NCBI GenBank assembly: GCA_903905655.1
Contig: CAIVHG010000004.1
Location: 1-43,049, forward strand
DNA length: 43,049 nt
Direction: 5' to 3'
Origin: an uncultured beta proteobacterium
GTDB lineage: Bacteria > Pseudomonadota > Gammaproteobacteria > Burkholderiales > SG8-41
In this document: positions 8,067 to 18,903 of the stretch, one piece after another
Layout of the letters: each line of letters opens with the position of its first letter
Position numbering within the stretch: position 1 is the stretch's first letter
Notes under the pieces: model-generated
Database searches by the model: none
What the model was told of the DNA's origin: nothing
Seen by the model: only the letters and a program-made list of their open reading frames with translations
Made by a program: the position numbers and the translations under genes

Positions 8067-8072
8067 TATAAT
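8067..8072 (+). promoter_or_regulatory. Candidate -10 element upstream of the Bcr/CflA gene
   Basis: A perfect TATAAT lies about 95 nt upstream of the transporter start, after the end of the coiled-coil gene. No convincing TTGACA-like -35 sits 16-18 nt before it, so it is a tentative sigma-70 promoter. Confidence 0.35.
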
Positions 8073-8164
8073 CGGGCTATGCCGATTTCGCCCACCTGCG
8101 CGGCGTGCGCTGTATTTGGCCGCGCAACGCGCGCAATCATCATTCCCTGAGGCAACGCCTCGCC

Positions 8165-9397
8165 ATGCAGAACACTCCCCAGCCGTCCGCCGGGCCGTCC
8201 CGGTTTTGGCTCGCTGCCCTCCTCGCCGGGCTGGCCATGCTCGGCCCGTTCACCATCGATACCTACATGCCCTCGTTTCCGGACATGGAGCGCACGTTCT
8301 CGGCGAGCGCGGTGCAGATGCAGCAGACGCTGTCGGTGTATCTGCTCACCTCTGCGTCCATGATGCTGTTCCACGGCGCGATCTCGGATTCATTCGGCCG
8401 GCGTTCGGTGATACTCGCCAACCTGCTCGTGTATATAGTGGCCTCGGCGGGCTGCGCGCTGGCGCAGGATTTCACGCAGCTGCTCGCGTTTCGGGGGCTG
8501 CAGGGCCTGGCCGGCGGATCCGGCATGGTGATCGGGCGGGCGATGATACGCGACAGCTATGCGGGCCACGACGCGCAGCGCATGATGTCCATGGTCACCA
8601 TGCTGTTCGGCGTTGCTCCCGCCATCGCGCCCATCATCGGCGGCTGGCTGCAGGCGGGCTTCGGCTGGCGCTCGGTGTTCGCTTTTCTCGTGCTGTTCGG
8701 CAGCCTGCTGTTCATCCGGTGTTGGCAGGTGCTGCCCGAGACGCTGCCGCGCTCGGCGCGCCAGCCGTTCGCGCCGCGGCCGCTGATCGCCAATTACCTG
8801 AAGCTGCTCGGCAGCCCGCGCTATCTGCTGCTGTCCACGGCAGTCGCATTCAATTTCGCCGGCTTCTTCATCTACATTTCATCGGCGCCTGCCATAGTTT
8901 ACGGACTGCTGCACCTGGACGAAACCCAGTTTGCGTGGCTCTTCATCCCCGCGGTGAGCGGCGTGGTCATCGGCGCGTTCCTCTCAGGCCGGTTGGCCGG
9001 GCGGCTCACTGCGCGTACCACCATCGCGATCGCCTATGGTTTGATGTTCAGTGCCGTCGGCTGCAGCATGACCTATCATTATCTTTTTCCGCCGGCGCTG
9101 CCATGGACGGTGCTGTTCGTTATGATGTACAGCATGGGCATGTCGCTGGCGATGCCGAACCTGACGATCTACGCGCTCGATCTGTTTCCGCAAAACCGCG
9201 GGCTTGCGGCATCGCTGCAGGTGTTTCAGCAGTACATATACACCTCGATCGTCGCAGGCGTGGTCTCGCCGTTTGTGTCGGACTCCGCATTGGGAATGGC
9301 AGTGACGAGCTGCGCGTTTCTCAGTTGCGGCGGCTGCTGTGCGTTTTACTATTTCAAACTGCGCAGCGCAGTGCCCCAGGTGAAGGAGCAGGCCTGA
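8165..9397 (+). CDS. Bcr/CflA-family multidrug efflux MFS transporter
   Basis: 410-residue inner-membrane protein with about 12 hydrophobic segments. The N-terminal pattern (LAGLAMLGPFTIDTYMPSFP) is characteristic of the Bcr/CflA branch of drug:proton antiporters. The loop SDSFGRRSVI between helices 2 and 3 is the MFS motif A region (G-x-x-x-D-x-x-GRR type). The ATG at 8165 is chosen because it places the first helix at a normal distance; the frame is open from 8105. The start is preceded by a small hairpin (8149-8161) that contains the GAGG ribosome-binding sequence. Its stop overlaps the next gene's ATG by one nt (TGATG). Substrate cannot be told from sequence. Confidence 0.93.
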   Translation: MQNTPQPSAGPSRFWLAALLAGLAMLGPFTIDTYMPSFPDMERTFSASAVQMQQTLSVYLLTSASMMLFHGAISDSFGRRSVILANLLVYIVASAGCALAQDFTQLLAFRGLQGLAGGSGMVIGRAMIRDSYAGHDAQRMMSMVTMLFGVAPAIAPIIGGWLQAGFGWRSVFAFLVLFGSLLFIRCWQVLPETLPRSARQPFAPRPLIANYLKLLGSPRYLLLSTAVAFNFAGFFIYISSAPAIVYGLLHLDETQFAWLFIPAVSGVVIGAFLSGRLAGRLTARTTIAIAYGLMFSAVGCSMTYHYLFPPALPWTVLFVMMYSMGMSLAMPNLTIYALDLFPQNRGLAASLQVFQQYIYTSIVAGVVSPFVSDSALGMAVTSCAFLSCGGCCAFYYFKLRSAVPQVKEQA

Positions 9398-10422
9398 TGA
9401 GCGAACTGGCGAACTGGACCGAGGAGAAGCGCGCCGCGTTTCTGTATCGCGTGATGGCGGCGTCCGAATCCGGCACGCCGCGGGAAACGCTGTTTCGCCG
9501 CCTGGCCGAGGAGGCCGAAGGGCAGGCGGGCATCTGGGAGCGCAAGGCGCGGGAGGGCGGCGCGCTCATACCCGTGTTTGTGCCCGACGTGCGCTCGCGC
9601 ATCGTCGCGGGACTGGTGCGGCGCCACGGTCCGCGGCGCCTGCGCACGGTGCTCTCCGCCATGAAGGTGCGCGGCCTGTCGATCTATTCAACGGGCAACG
9701 GCGAAATGATGCCGCACCAGCTCGATCACGCCGCGCACCACAGCGGCGTCAGCGGAGGAGGCAACCTGCGGGCCGCGGTGTTCGGCGTGAACGATGGACT
9801 TATCTCCAACGCCAGCCTCATCATGGGGGTTGCAGGCGCAAGTGTGGATCATGGCGCTCTGCTCCTGACTGGAGCCGCCGGGATGATCGCCGGCGCCTTC
9901 TCGATGGCCGCCGGCGAATACGTGTCGGTGCGTTCGCAGCGCGAGATGTTCGAATACCAGATCGGGCTCGAGCGCGAGGAGCTCGCCGCGTATCCGAACG
10001 AGGAGGCGCAGGAACTCGCCCTGATCTATGAAGCGCGCGGTCTCGGCCCGGAGGCAGCGCGCGCACTCGCGCGCAAGATCATCACCGATCCGGAGCAGGC
10101 GCTCAATACGTTGGCGCGCGAAGAACTGGGATTGAACCCCGATGATCTGGGTTCGCCGTGGGGCGCCGCGCTGTTCTCGTTCTTTTCATTTGCCGGCGGC
10201 AGCGCCATCCCGCTGCTGCCTTTTCTGTTCGGCACGGGCAGTGCGAGCATGGAGATTGCGATCGGCCTGACGATGATCGCGCTGTTCGCGGTCGGCGCCA
10301 CCCTGAGCCTGTACACCGGGCGCAATGCGCTGGCCAACGGCCTGCGCATGCTCGCCATCGGCAGCGCTGCCGGCGGTGTGACCTATATGCTGGGCAAGCT
10401 GCTCGGCGTGACGCTGGGCTGA
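9397..10422 (+). CDS. VIT1/CCC1-family metal transporter with degenerate N-terminal ferritin-like domain
   Basis: 341 residues starting at an ATG that overlaps the upstream transporter stop (TGATG), so the two are translationally coupled. Residues about 120-341 are a VIT1/CCC1 iron/manganese transporter: NLRAAVFGVNDGLISNASLI at the first helix, MAAGEYVSVRSQRE, a cytoplasmic Glu-rich segment, and three more hydrophobic helices. Residues about 8-100 resemble the ferritin-like domain fused to some bacterial members (erythrin-VIT type), but the typical E-x-x-H ligand motif reads E-G-Q here (E41, Q43) and the domain is short. Iron sensing by that domain may therefore be lost. It presumably exports or sequesters Fe2+/Mn2+ across the inner membrane; metal and direction are inferences. 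Confidence 0.88.
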   Translation: MSELANWTEEKRAAFLYRVMAASESGTPRETLFRRLAEEAEGQAGIWERKAREGGALIPVFVPDVRSRIVAGLVRRHGPRRLRTVLSAMKVRGLSIYSTGNGEMMPHQLDHAAHHSGVSGGGNLRAAVFGVNDGLISNASLIMGVAGASVDHGALLLTGAAGMIAGAFSMAAGEYVSVRSQREMFEYQIGLEREELAAYPNEEAQELALIYEARGLGPEAARALARKIITDPEQALNTLAREELGLNPDDLGSPWGAALFSFFSFAGGSAIPLLPFLFGTGSASMEIAIGLTMIALFAVGATLSLYTGRNALANGLRMLAIGSAAGGVTYMLGKLLGVTLG

Positions 10423-10509
10423 AGGCAGCGGAATCATCGCCGGCCTGCGCGAGTTGGGATAGCCCACCTATATTGCAGCGACATCAGCGCTTTGTAGCCG
10501 CCGCTTTGA

Positions 10510-10538
10510 TTGACAATCGTGCTCTCTGAAAGTATCCT
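10510..10538 (+). promoter_or_regulatory. Sigma-70-type promoter for the metH leader
   Basis: TTGACA at 10510-10515 (perfect -35), a 17-nt spacer, then TATCCT at 10533-10538 (4 of 6 to TATAAT). Transcription would start near 10545, about 130 nt upstream of the metH ATG. Confidence 0.65.
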
Positions 10539-10577
10539 CTTGTTTCTGCGCCAATTTCTAGCTTCGCTTGCGGGCGC

Positions 10578-10598
10578 CGCCGATCATGATTATCGGCG
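10578..10598 (+). promoter_or_regulatory. Hairpin in the metH leader
   Basis: Perfect 7-bp stem (CGCCGAT/ATCGGCG) with the 7-nt loop CATGATT. The 5' arm extended by one base (CGCCGATC) is also complementary to GATCGGCG inside the downstream terminator (10630-10637). The two structures could therefore be mutually exclusive. Confidence 0.5.
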
Positions 10599-10626
10599 TA
10601 CAAACAAATCCTGCTAAGCCGCCTGA

Positions 10627-10658
10627 CCCGATCGGCGCTGCGCTAGATCGGGTTTTTT
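10627..10658 (+). terminator. Intrinsic terminator immediately upstream of metH (possible attenuator)
   Basis: CCCGATC (10627-10633) pairs perfectly with GATCGGG (10646-10652) across a 12-nt loop and is followed at once by six T (10653-10658). The metH ATG comes only 16 nt later, with no second promoter visible between. Either metH is expressed by regulated read-through, or the promoter and terminator define a separate small RNA. Confidence 0.7.
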
Positions 10659-10674
10659 ATTGATTGCCTTCATT

Positions 10675-14397
<3,723 letters not shown>

Positions 14398-14409
14398 CCG
14401 GCGTCCTTC

Positions 14410-14763
14410 ATGAATACGATCCTGCCGCCGGCGCTGCTTGCCGCCGTCATGCTCGCGGCATCGAATCTGTTCATGACCTTTGCCTGGTACGGCCACCTCA
14501 AGAACCTGCAGTCCAAGCCGTGGTTCGTGGCAGCGCTCGTCAGCTGGGGCATCGCGCTGTTCGAGTACCTGCTGCAGGTTCCCGCCAACCGCATCGGATA
14601 CACGGTGTTGTCACTCGGCCAATTGAAGATCATGCAGGAGGTGATCACGCTCGTGATCTTCGTGCCTTTCGCACTCCTCTACATGGACCAGAAGCTGTCG
14701 CTCAATTACCTGTATGCCGGCCTGTGCCTGGTCGGCGCGGTGTATTTCATCTTCCGGGCCTGA
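14410..14763 (+). CDS. DUF486 / DMT-family small membrane protein
   Basis: 117 residues with four hydrophobic segments, the size and pattern of the DUF486 family in the drug/metabolite transporter superfamily. Visible family features are FMTFAWYGHLK near the N-terminus, FEYLLQVPANRIGY in the middle, and a closing GAVYFIFR. It starts 12 bp after metH and is probably co-transcribed. No substrate is established for this family to my knowledge, so no function is assigned. A short intergenic tract with tandem repeats follows before mpl. Confidence 0.88.
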   Translation: MNTILPPALLAAVMLAASNLFMTFAWYGHLKNLQSKPWFVAALVSWGIALFEYLLQVPANRIGYTVLSLGQLKIMQEVITLVIFVPFALLYMDQKLSLNYLYAGLCLVGAVYFIFRA

Positions 14764-14802
14764 TGTGGGCCCGCACCTGAGTCCAGCGCGGTAATATTCG
14801 TC

Positions 14803-14886
14803 GCATGCATATTCCGCCTTCACATGCGCGCTCCTGGCATGTATATCCTAATTCAACATGCGCGCCCCTAGCATGCATATCCATAT
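14803..14886 (+). repeat. 34-bp tandem repeat (about 2.5 copies) spanning the mpl start codon
   Basis: The element GCATG(C/T)ATAT recurs at 14803, 14837 and 14871, exactly 34 bp apart. A second block, ACATGCGCGC(T/C)CCT, recurs at 14822 and 14856 with the same spacing. The third copy contains the mpl ATG at 14873. The copies differ at several bases, so the duplication is not brand new. The repeats create upstream ATGs, including a 15-codon reading frame at 14824-14871 that stops one nt before the mpl start. Confidence 0.85.
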
Positions 14887-16243
14887 ATTAGGCATCTGCG
14901 GCACCTTCATGGGCGGCATCGCGGCGATCGCGAAGGCTGCCGGCCACACCGTCACCGGCTGCGACGCCAACGTCTATCCGCCGATGAGCACGCAGCTCGA
15001 AGCGCAGGGCATACGCCTGATCGAGGGTTTCGACGCGGGCCAGATCGCGCTCGCACCTGACGTCTACGTGATCGGCAATGTGGTGAGCCGCGGCAATCCG
15101 CTGATGGAAGAGATACTGAACCGCGGGTTCAGCTATGTCTCGGGACCGCAGTGGCTCGCCGAAAACGTGCTGCGCGGGCGCTGGGTGTGCGCGGTGGCGG
15201 GCACGCACGGCAAGACCACCACCACGGCGATGCTGACGTGGATACTGGAGCACGCCGGCCTCAAGCCGGGCTTCCTGATCGGCGGCGTGCCTGAAAACTT
15301 CGGCATCTCGGCGCGCATCGGCGAAGCGCCGTTCTTCGTCATCGAGGCCGATGAATACGACACCGCGTTTTTCGACAAGCGTTCCAAGTTCGTGCACTAC
15401 TCGCCGCGCACCGCGCTGCTCAACAACCTGGAGTTCGACCACGCGGACATCTTTTCCGATCTAGCCGCCATCGAGACGCAGTTCCATCACCTGGTGCGCA
15501 CCGTGCCCGGCAACGGGTTGATCGTCGCCAACGGCAACGACGCCGCGCTCGCGCGCGTGCTCGCCCGCGGCTGCTGGACACCGGTCGAGCGCTTCGCAGC
15601 AGCGGGCGGCTGGCAGGCGGGGCCACAGTCCGATGACGGCTCATTCAGCGTGAGTTTCGACGGCGTGCCGCAGGGCGAGGTGAGATGGGATGTGTGGGGC
15701 GTGCACAATCAGTCGAATGCGCTGGCGGCGATCGCCGCCGCCCGCCATGCCGGGGTGCCGGCACGCCATGCGATCGAAGCGCTCGCCGGATTCAAGAACG
15801 TGAAGCGGCGGCTGGAGTTGCGCGGCAGCGCGCGCGGCGTCACGGTCTATGATGATTTCGCGCATCACCCCACGGCGATCCGCGTGACGCTCTCCGGCCT
15901 GCGCAGCAAGCTCGCACAGGCCAGGCCGCGTGCGCGCATCATTGCCGTGCTCGAGCCGCGCTCCAACACCATGAAGCTCGGCGTCATGAAGGACGCGCTC
16001 GCCGCGAGCCTCGCCGCCGCCGACCTGGTCTACTGCTACAGCAAGGATTTGGGGTGGGATCCACGCGCCGCGCTGGCTGCGCTCGGCCCGCGTGCAATAG
16101 TAAGCGACGACCTGCAGCAATTGGTGCGTGCGCTCGCCGACGCTGCGCGGCCCGGCGACCATGTGCTGGTCATGAGCAACGGCGGCTTCGGTGGCATCCA
16201 CGAGAAACTGCTGGCGCAATTGCGCGCGACGGATATCCGTTAA
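14873..16243 (+). CDS. mpl: UDP-N-acetylmuramate:L-Ala-gamma-D-Glu-meso-DAP ligase (murein peptide recycling)
   Basis: 456-residue Mur-ligase-family enzyme that joins recycled tripeptide directly to UDP-MurNAc, bypassing MurC, MurD and MurE. The N-terminal HIHILGICGTFMGG is diagnostic for Mpl. The ATP P-loop GTHGKTTT has K114, the metal/substrate segment FVIEADEYDTAFFD follows, and the C-terminal domain contains DDFAHHPTAI and EPRSNTMKLG. I chose the ATG at 14873 because it gives the conserved N-terminus; an in-frame ATG at 14858 lies in the preceding repeat and adds only MRAPS. No Shine-Dalgarno sequence is seen, so translation may depend on the repeat-encoded small upstream frames. yqiA follows after 34 bp. 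Confidence 0.95.
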   Translation: MHIHILGICGTFMGGIAAIAKAAGHTVTGCDANVYPPMSTQLEAQGIRLIEGFDAGQIALAPDVYVIGNVVSRGNPLMEEILNRGFSYVSGPQWLAENVLRGRWVCAVAGTHGKTTTTAMLTWILEHAGLKPGFLIGGVPENFGISARIGEAPFFVIEADEYDTAFFDKRSKFVHYSPRTALLNNLEFDHADIFSDLAAIETQFHHLVRTVPGNGLIVANGNDAALARVLARGCWTPVERFAAAGGWQAGPQSDDGSFSVSFDGVPQGEVRWDVWGVHNQSNALAAIAAARHAGVPARHAIEALAGFKNVKRRLELRGSARGVTVYDDFAHHPTAIRVTLSGLRSKLAQARPRARIIAVLEPRSNTMKLGVMKDALAASLAAADLVYCYSKDLGWDPRAALAALGPRAIVSDDLQQLVRALADAARPGDHVLVMSNGGFGGIHEKLLAQLRATDIR

Positions 16244-16277
16244 GCGCCGCGCACTGCAGCGTACCCGGCCCCGTAGC

Positions 16278-16862
16278 ATGCAGCCCATGCTGATCTACAT
16301 CCACGGATTCAACAGCTCGCCCGCGTCGTACAAGGCGCGGCTGCTGCACGACTGGCTCACTGCGCGCGGGCTCGGCGAGCGTTTCATCGCTCCGGCGCTG
16401 CCGCATTCCCCGGAGGCCGCGGCAGCGCTGCTCGCAGAACTCGTGGGCAAGCACCCGCAGTGCGTGCTCGTCGGCAGCTCGCTCGGTGGCTATTACGCGA
16501 CCTGCTGCGCCGAGCGCCACGGGTTGCGTGCGGTGCTCGTCAATCCCGCGGTGCGGCCCTACGAACTGCTCGCGTCCGTCGTCGGGCCGCAGCAGAACAT
16601 CTATACCGGCGAGCGCTATGAATTCACCACCGAACACCTGGCGCAGCTGAGGGCGCTCGAAGTCGCAGCGGTCAGCTCCGCGCGCTACTTGCTGATGGTG
16701 ACCACCGGCGACGAAGTGCTCGATTACCGCCAGGCGCTGGCCCGCTATCGTGGCGCCCGCCAGATCACAGTCGACGGCAGCGATCACGGCTTTGCCGACT
16801 TTGCCCGCTATCTGGAGCCGGTACTGGAGTTCTGCGCGCTTTCTACGGAATCCCCCGGCTAG
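16278..16862 (+). CDS. yqiA: YqiA-type alpha/beta-hydrolase esterase
   Basis: 194 residues, matching the enterobacterial esterase YqiA in length and in collinear motifs: YIHGFNSSP at the start, then VGSSLGGYYAT with nucleophile S68, VNPAVRPYELL, TGDEVLDYRQA, and GSDHGF near the end supplying the likely catalytic His. It is a small cytoplasmic serine hydrolase with no signal peptide. Its physiological substrate is not established. ATGs at 16278 and 16287 are both possible starts. It lies between mpl and an exoribonuclease gene that seems to have its own promoter, so it is probably co-transcribed with mpl. Confidence 0.88.
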   Translation: MQPMLIYIHGFNSSPASYKARLLHDWLTARGLGERFIAPALPHSPEAAAALLAELVGKHPQCVLVGSSLGGYYATCCAERHGLRAVLVNPAVRPYELLASVVGPQQNIYTGERYEFTTEHLAQLRALEVAAVSSARYLLMVTTGDEVLDYRQALARYRGARQITVDGSDHGFADFARYLEPVLEFCALSTESPG

Positions 16863-16905
16863 CGCTGCCGGGCGCGGCGCGGGCAGCTCTGCCCCGCGGG
16901 TAGGC

Positions 16906-16911
16906 TATAAT
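16906..16911 (+). promoter_or_regulatory. Candidate -10 element for the RNase II-type gene
   Basis: Perfect TATAAT in the context GGCTATAATGCGCGG, about 48 nt upstream of the exoribonuclease ATG. No good -35 is visible 16-18 nt before it. The uvrD and leuS upstream regions also contain a perfect TATAAT. Confidence 0.4.
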
Positions 16912-16958
16912 GCGCGGCCTTCACGCAAGGCGCTGCCCCGGCAGCGCTCCTCTATCCC

Positions 16959-18803
16959 ATGAATGTACTCTACGAAGAAGCGGGCGGCTACAAGGTCGGC
17001 GCCGTACTCACCGATCAGACGACCTCGCTGCACGTCGAGGCGCCGCACGGCAAACGCACCAAGATCAAGGCCTCCGCCGTGGTGCTGCGCTTCGACGAGC
17101 CGCTGGGCACGTTCATGGAGCGCGCGCAGGAAGCGGCGGCGGTGATCGACGTCGATTTTCTGTGGCAGTGCTGCAGCGGCGGCGAGTTTACCTTCGATGC
17201 GCTGGCACGCGAATACTTCGGGCGTCTACCGCTAGCGCTCGAGTCCGCAGCGATCCTGCTCACGCTGCATGCGGCGCCCATGTATTTCTACAAGCGCGGC
17301 CGCGGGCGCTATCAGGCCGCGCCCGCCGACTCACTCAAAGCTGCGCTCGCGAGCATCGAGAAGAAGCGCCTGCAGGCCGAGCAGAAAGACCGGTACGTGG
17401 CAGAAATCGTCGCCGGACGCCTGCCTGAGGCATTCGAGCCGCTGATATCAAAACTGCTTTATGCACCGGACAAGAATTCCCTCGAGTGGAAAGCGCTGGA
17501 ATCGGCGTGCGCATCCCTCAAGCTCACGCCGCAGCGCGTGTTCGCGCACTGCGGTGCGCTCGCATCGGCGCACGATTATCATCTCAACCGTTTCGCGTTC
17601 GAGCATTTTCCGCAGGGTACTGGCTGGGCCGAGGTGGCGCCAGTCGCAGTGCCAGCCGAGCTGAGCGTGGCAAGCGTCCGCGCATTCAGCATCGACGATG
17701 CGTCTACCACCGAGATCGACGACGCGTTCTCGGTGACCGAACTGGCCAACGGCAACCTGAGGATCGGCATCCACATCGCAGCGCCCGGGTTGGGACTGAC
17801 GCTGGGTTCGCCGCACGACGAACTCGCGCGGGCACGCCTGTCGACGGTGTATTTTCCGGGGCAAAAGATCACCATGCTGCCGGACGCCGTGATCGACGCC
17901 TATACGCTGGCCGCGGGACGCGAGCCCCCGGCGCTGTCGCTGTACGCGGAAGTGGCGGCCGACGGCAGCATCGTTTCCGAGGAGACGCGCGTCGAGCGCG
18001 TCGTGATCGCCGCCAACCTGCGGCATCACGAGCTTGATGGCGTGTTTACCAGCGAAGCGCTGGCGGCAGGCAACATCGCCCATGAGTACGGCCGCGAGCT
18101 CAAGCAGCTGTGGCAGTTCGCGCAGCAGCTGCAGGCTGGGCGCGGCAATCCCGATGCCGGTGGCAATCAGCGCGCCGAGTACAGCTTCCACGTCGAGGGC
18201 GAGCACGTGGACATCGTGCTGCGCGAGCGCGGCACGCCGGTCGACAGCGTGGTGTCGGAACTCATGATTTACGCCAATGCCCGCTGGGGCGCACAGCTTG
18301 CAGAGGCCGGCATTGGCGCGATTTACCGCGTGCAGGGCGGCGGCGTCGCGCGCCTCACCAGCGTGCCGGGGCCACACGAAGGCCTGCGCGTCGCGCAATA
18401 CGCCTGGTCGAGTTCGCCACTGCGGCGCTACGTGGATCTCGTCAATCAACGACAGCTGATTGCGCTGGCTAGCGGCGCGCCGGCGCCCTTTCAGAGCGGG
18501 GACGAGCGGCTGCTCGCGGCGGTGCGCGATTTCGAGCTCGCCTACGATGCTTATGGCGAATTCCAGCGCAACATGGAGCGCTACTGGTGTCTGCGCTGGA
18601 TCGAGCAGGAGAAACTGAGCGTGCTGGAAGCGACCGTGATTCGCGACAACCTCGTGCGCTTCGACCGTCTGCCGCTGGTGCTGCGGGTGCTGTCATTGAG
18701 CAACGCCGCGCCCGGCAGCGCGGTGCGCATCGCCGTGTCGCGCATCGACCCCTGGGAACTAACTCTGCACGGCGAGCTCGACAGCATAGTAACGGTCTCA
18801 TGA
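16959..18803 (+). CDS. rnb: RNase II/R-family 3'-5' exoribonuclease
   Basis: 614-residue RNB-domain exonuclease that degrades single-stranded RNA processively from the 3' end. The catalytic block reads SIDDASTTEIDDAFSV. Aligned to E. coli RNase II, the metal-binding positions are D246, E252 (Asp in E. coli), D254 and D255. The C-terminal part of the RNB domain has YRVQGGGVARLTS and SPLRRYVDLVNQRQ with the conserved Arg. The N-terminal 200 residues are divergent and act as the RNA-binding portion. Length and divergence match the short betaproteobacterial form usually annotated as VacB/RNase II, so the symbol rnb is tentative. A tonB-like gene follows after 100 bp. Confidence 0.9.
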   Translation: MNVLYEEAGGYKVGAVLTDQTTSLHVEAPHGKRTKIKASAVVLRFDEPLGTFMERAQEAAAVIDVDFLWQCCSGGEFTFDALAREYFGRLPLALESAAILLTLHAAPMYFYKRGRGRYQAAPADSLKAALASIEKKRLQAEQKDRYVAEIVAGRLPEAFEPLISKLLYAPDKNSLEWKALESACASLKLTPQRVFAHCGALASAHDYHLNRFAFEHFPQGTGWAEVAPVAVPAELSVASVRAFSIDDASTTEIDDAFSVTELANGNLRIGIHIAAPGLGLTLGSPHDELARARLSTVYFPGQKITMLPDAVIDAYTLAAGREPPALSLYAEVAADGSIVSEETRVERVVIAANLRHHELDGVFTSEALAAGNIAHEYGRELKQLWQFAQQLQAGRGNPDAGGNQRAEYSFHVEGEHVDIVLRERGTPVDSVVSELMIYANARWGAQLAEAGIGAIYRVQGGGVARLTSVPGPHEGLRVAQYAWSSSPLRRYVDLVNQRQLIALASGAPAPFQSGDERLLAAVRDFELAYDAYGEFQRNMERYWCLRWIEQEKLSVLEATVIRDNLVRFDRLPLVLRVLSLSNAAPGSAVRIAVSRIDPWELTLHGELDSIVTVS

Positions 18804-18903
18804 ATACACGTGTGCGGCCGCTGCTTCCAACTCGGGACGATTGTCCTGAGCAAGCGCTCGAGCGGCGGTTTCCATTTGAGCAGGCATTGGCTACAATAGA
18901 AAA

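Noticed and set aside
8116-10422. A 768-codon plus-strand frame that would fuse a long N-terminal part to the VIT1 transporter
   Set aside because: The upstream part is out of frame with the Bcr/CflA gene it covers and is Arg/Ala-rich noise. The true start is the ATG at 9397 overlapping the bcr stop.
10545-10658. SAH (or SAM) riboswitch call for the metH leader
   Set aside because: I could not find the conserved core of any known class by eye, so the leader is reported only as an attenuator-like structure.
18804-18903. Small open frame beginning ATG at the end of the RNase II-type gene
   Set aside because: The ATG overlaps the stop and the short translation has no support. The region looks like the promoter and leader of the TonB-like gene.
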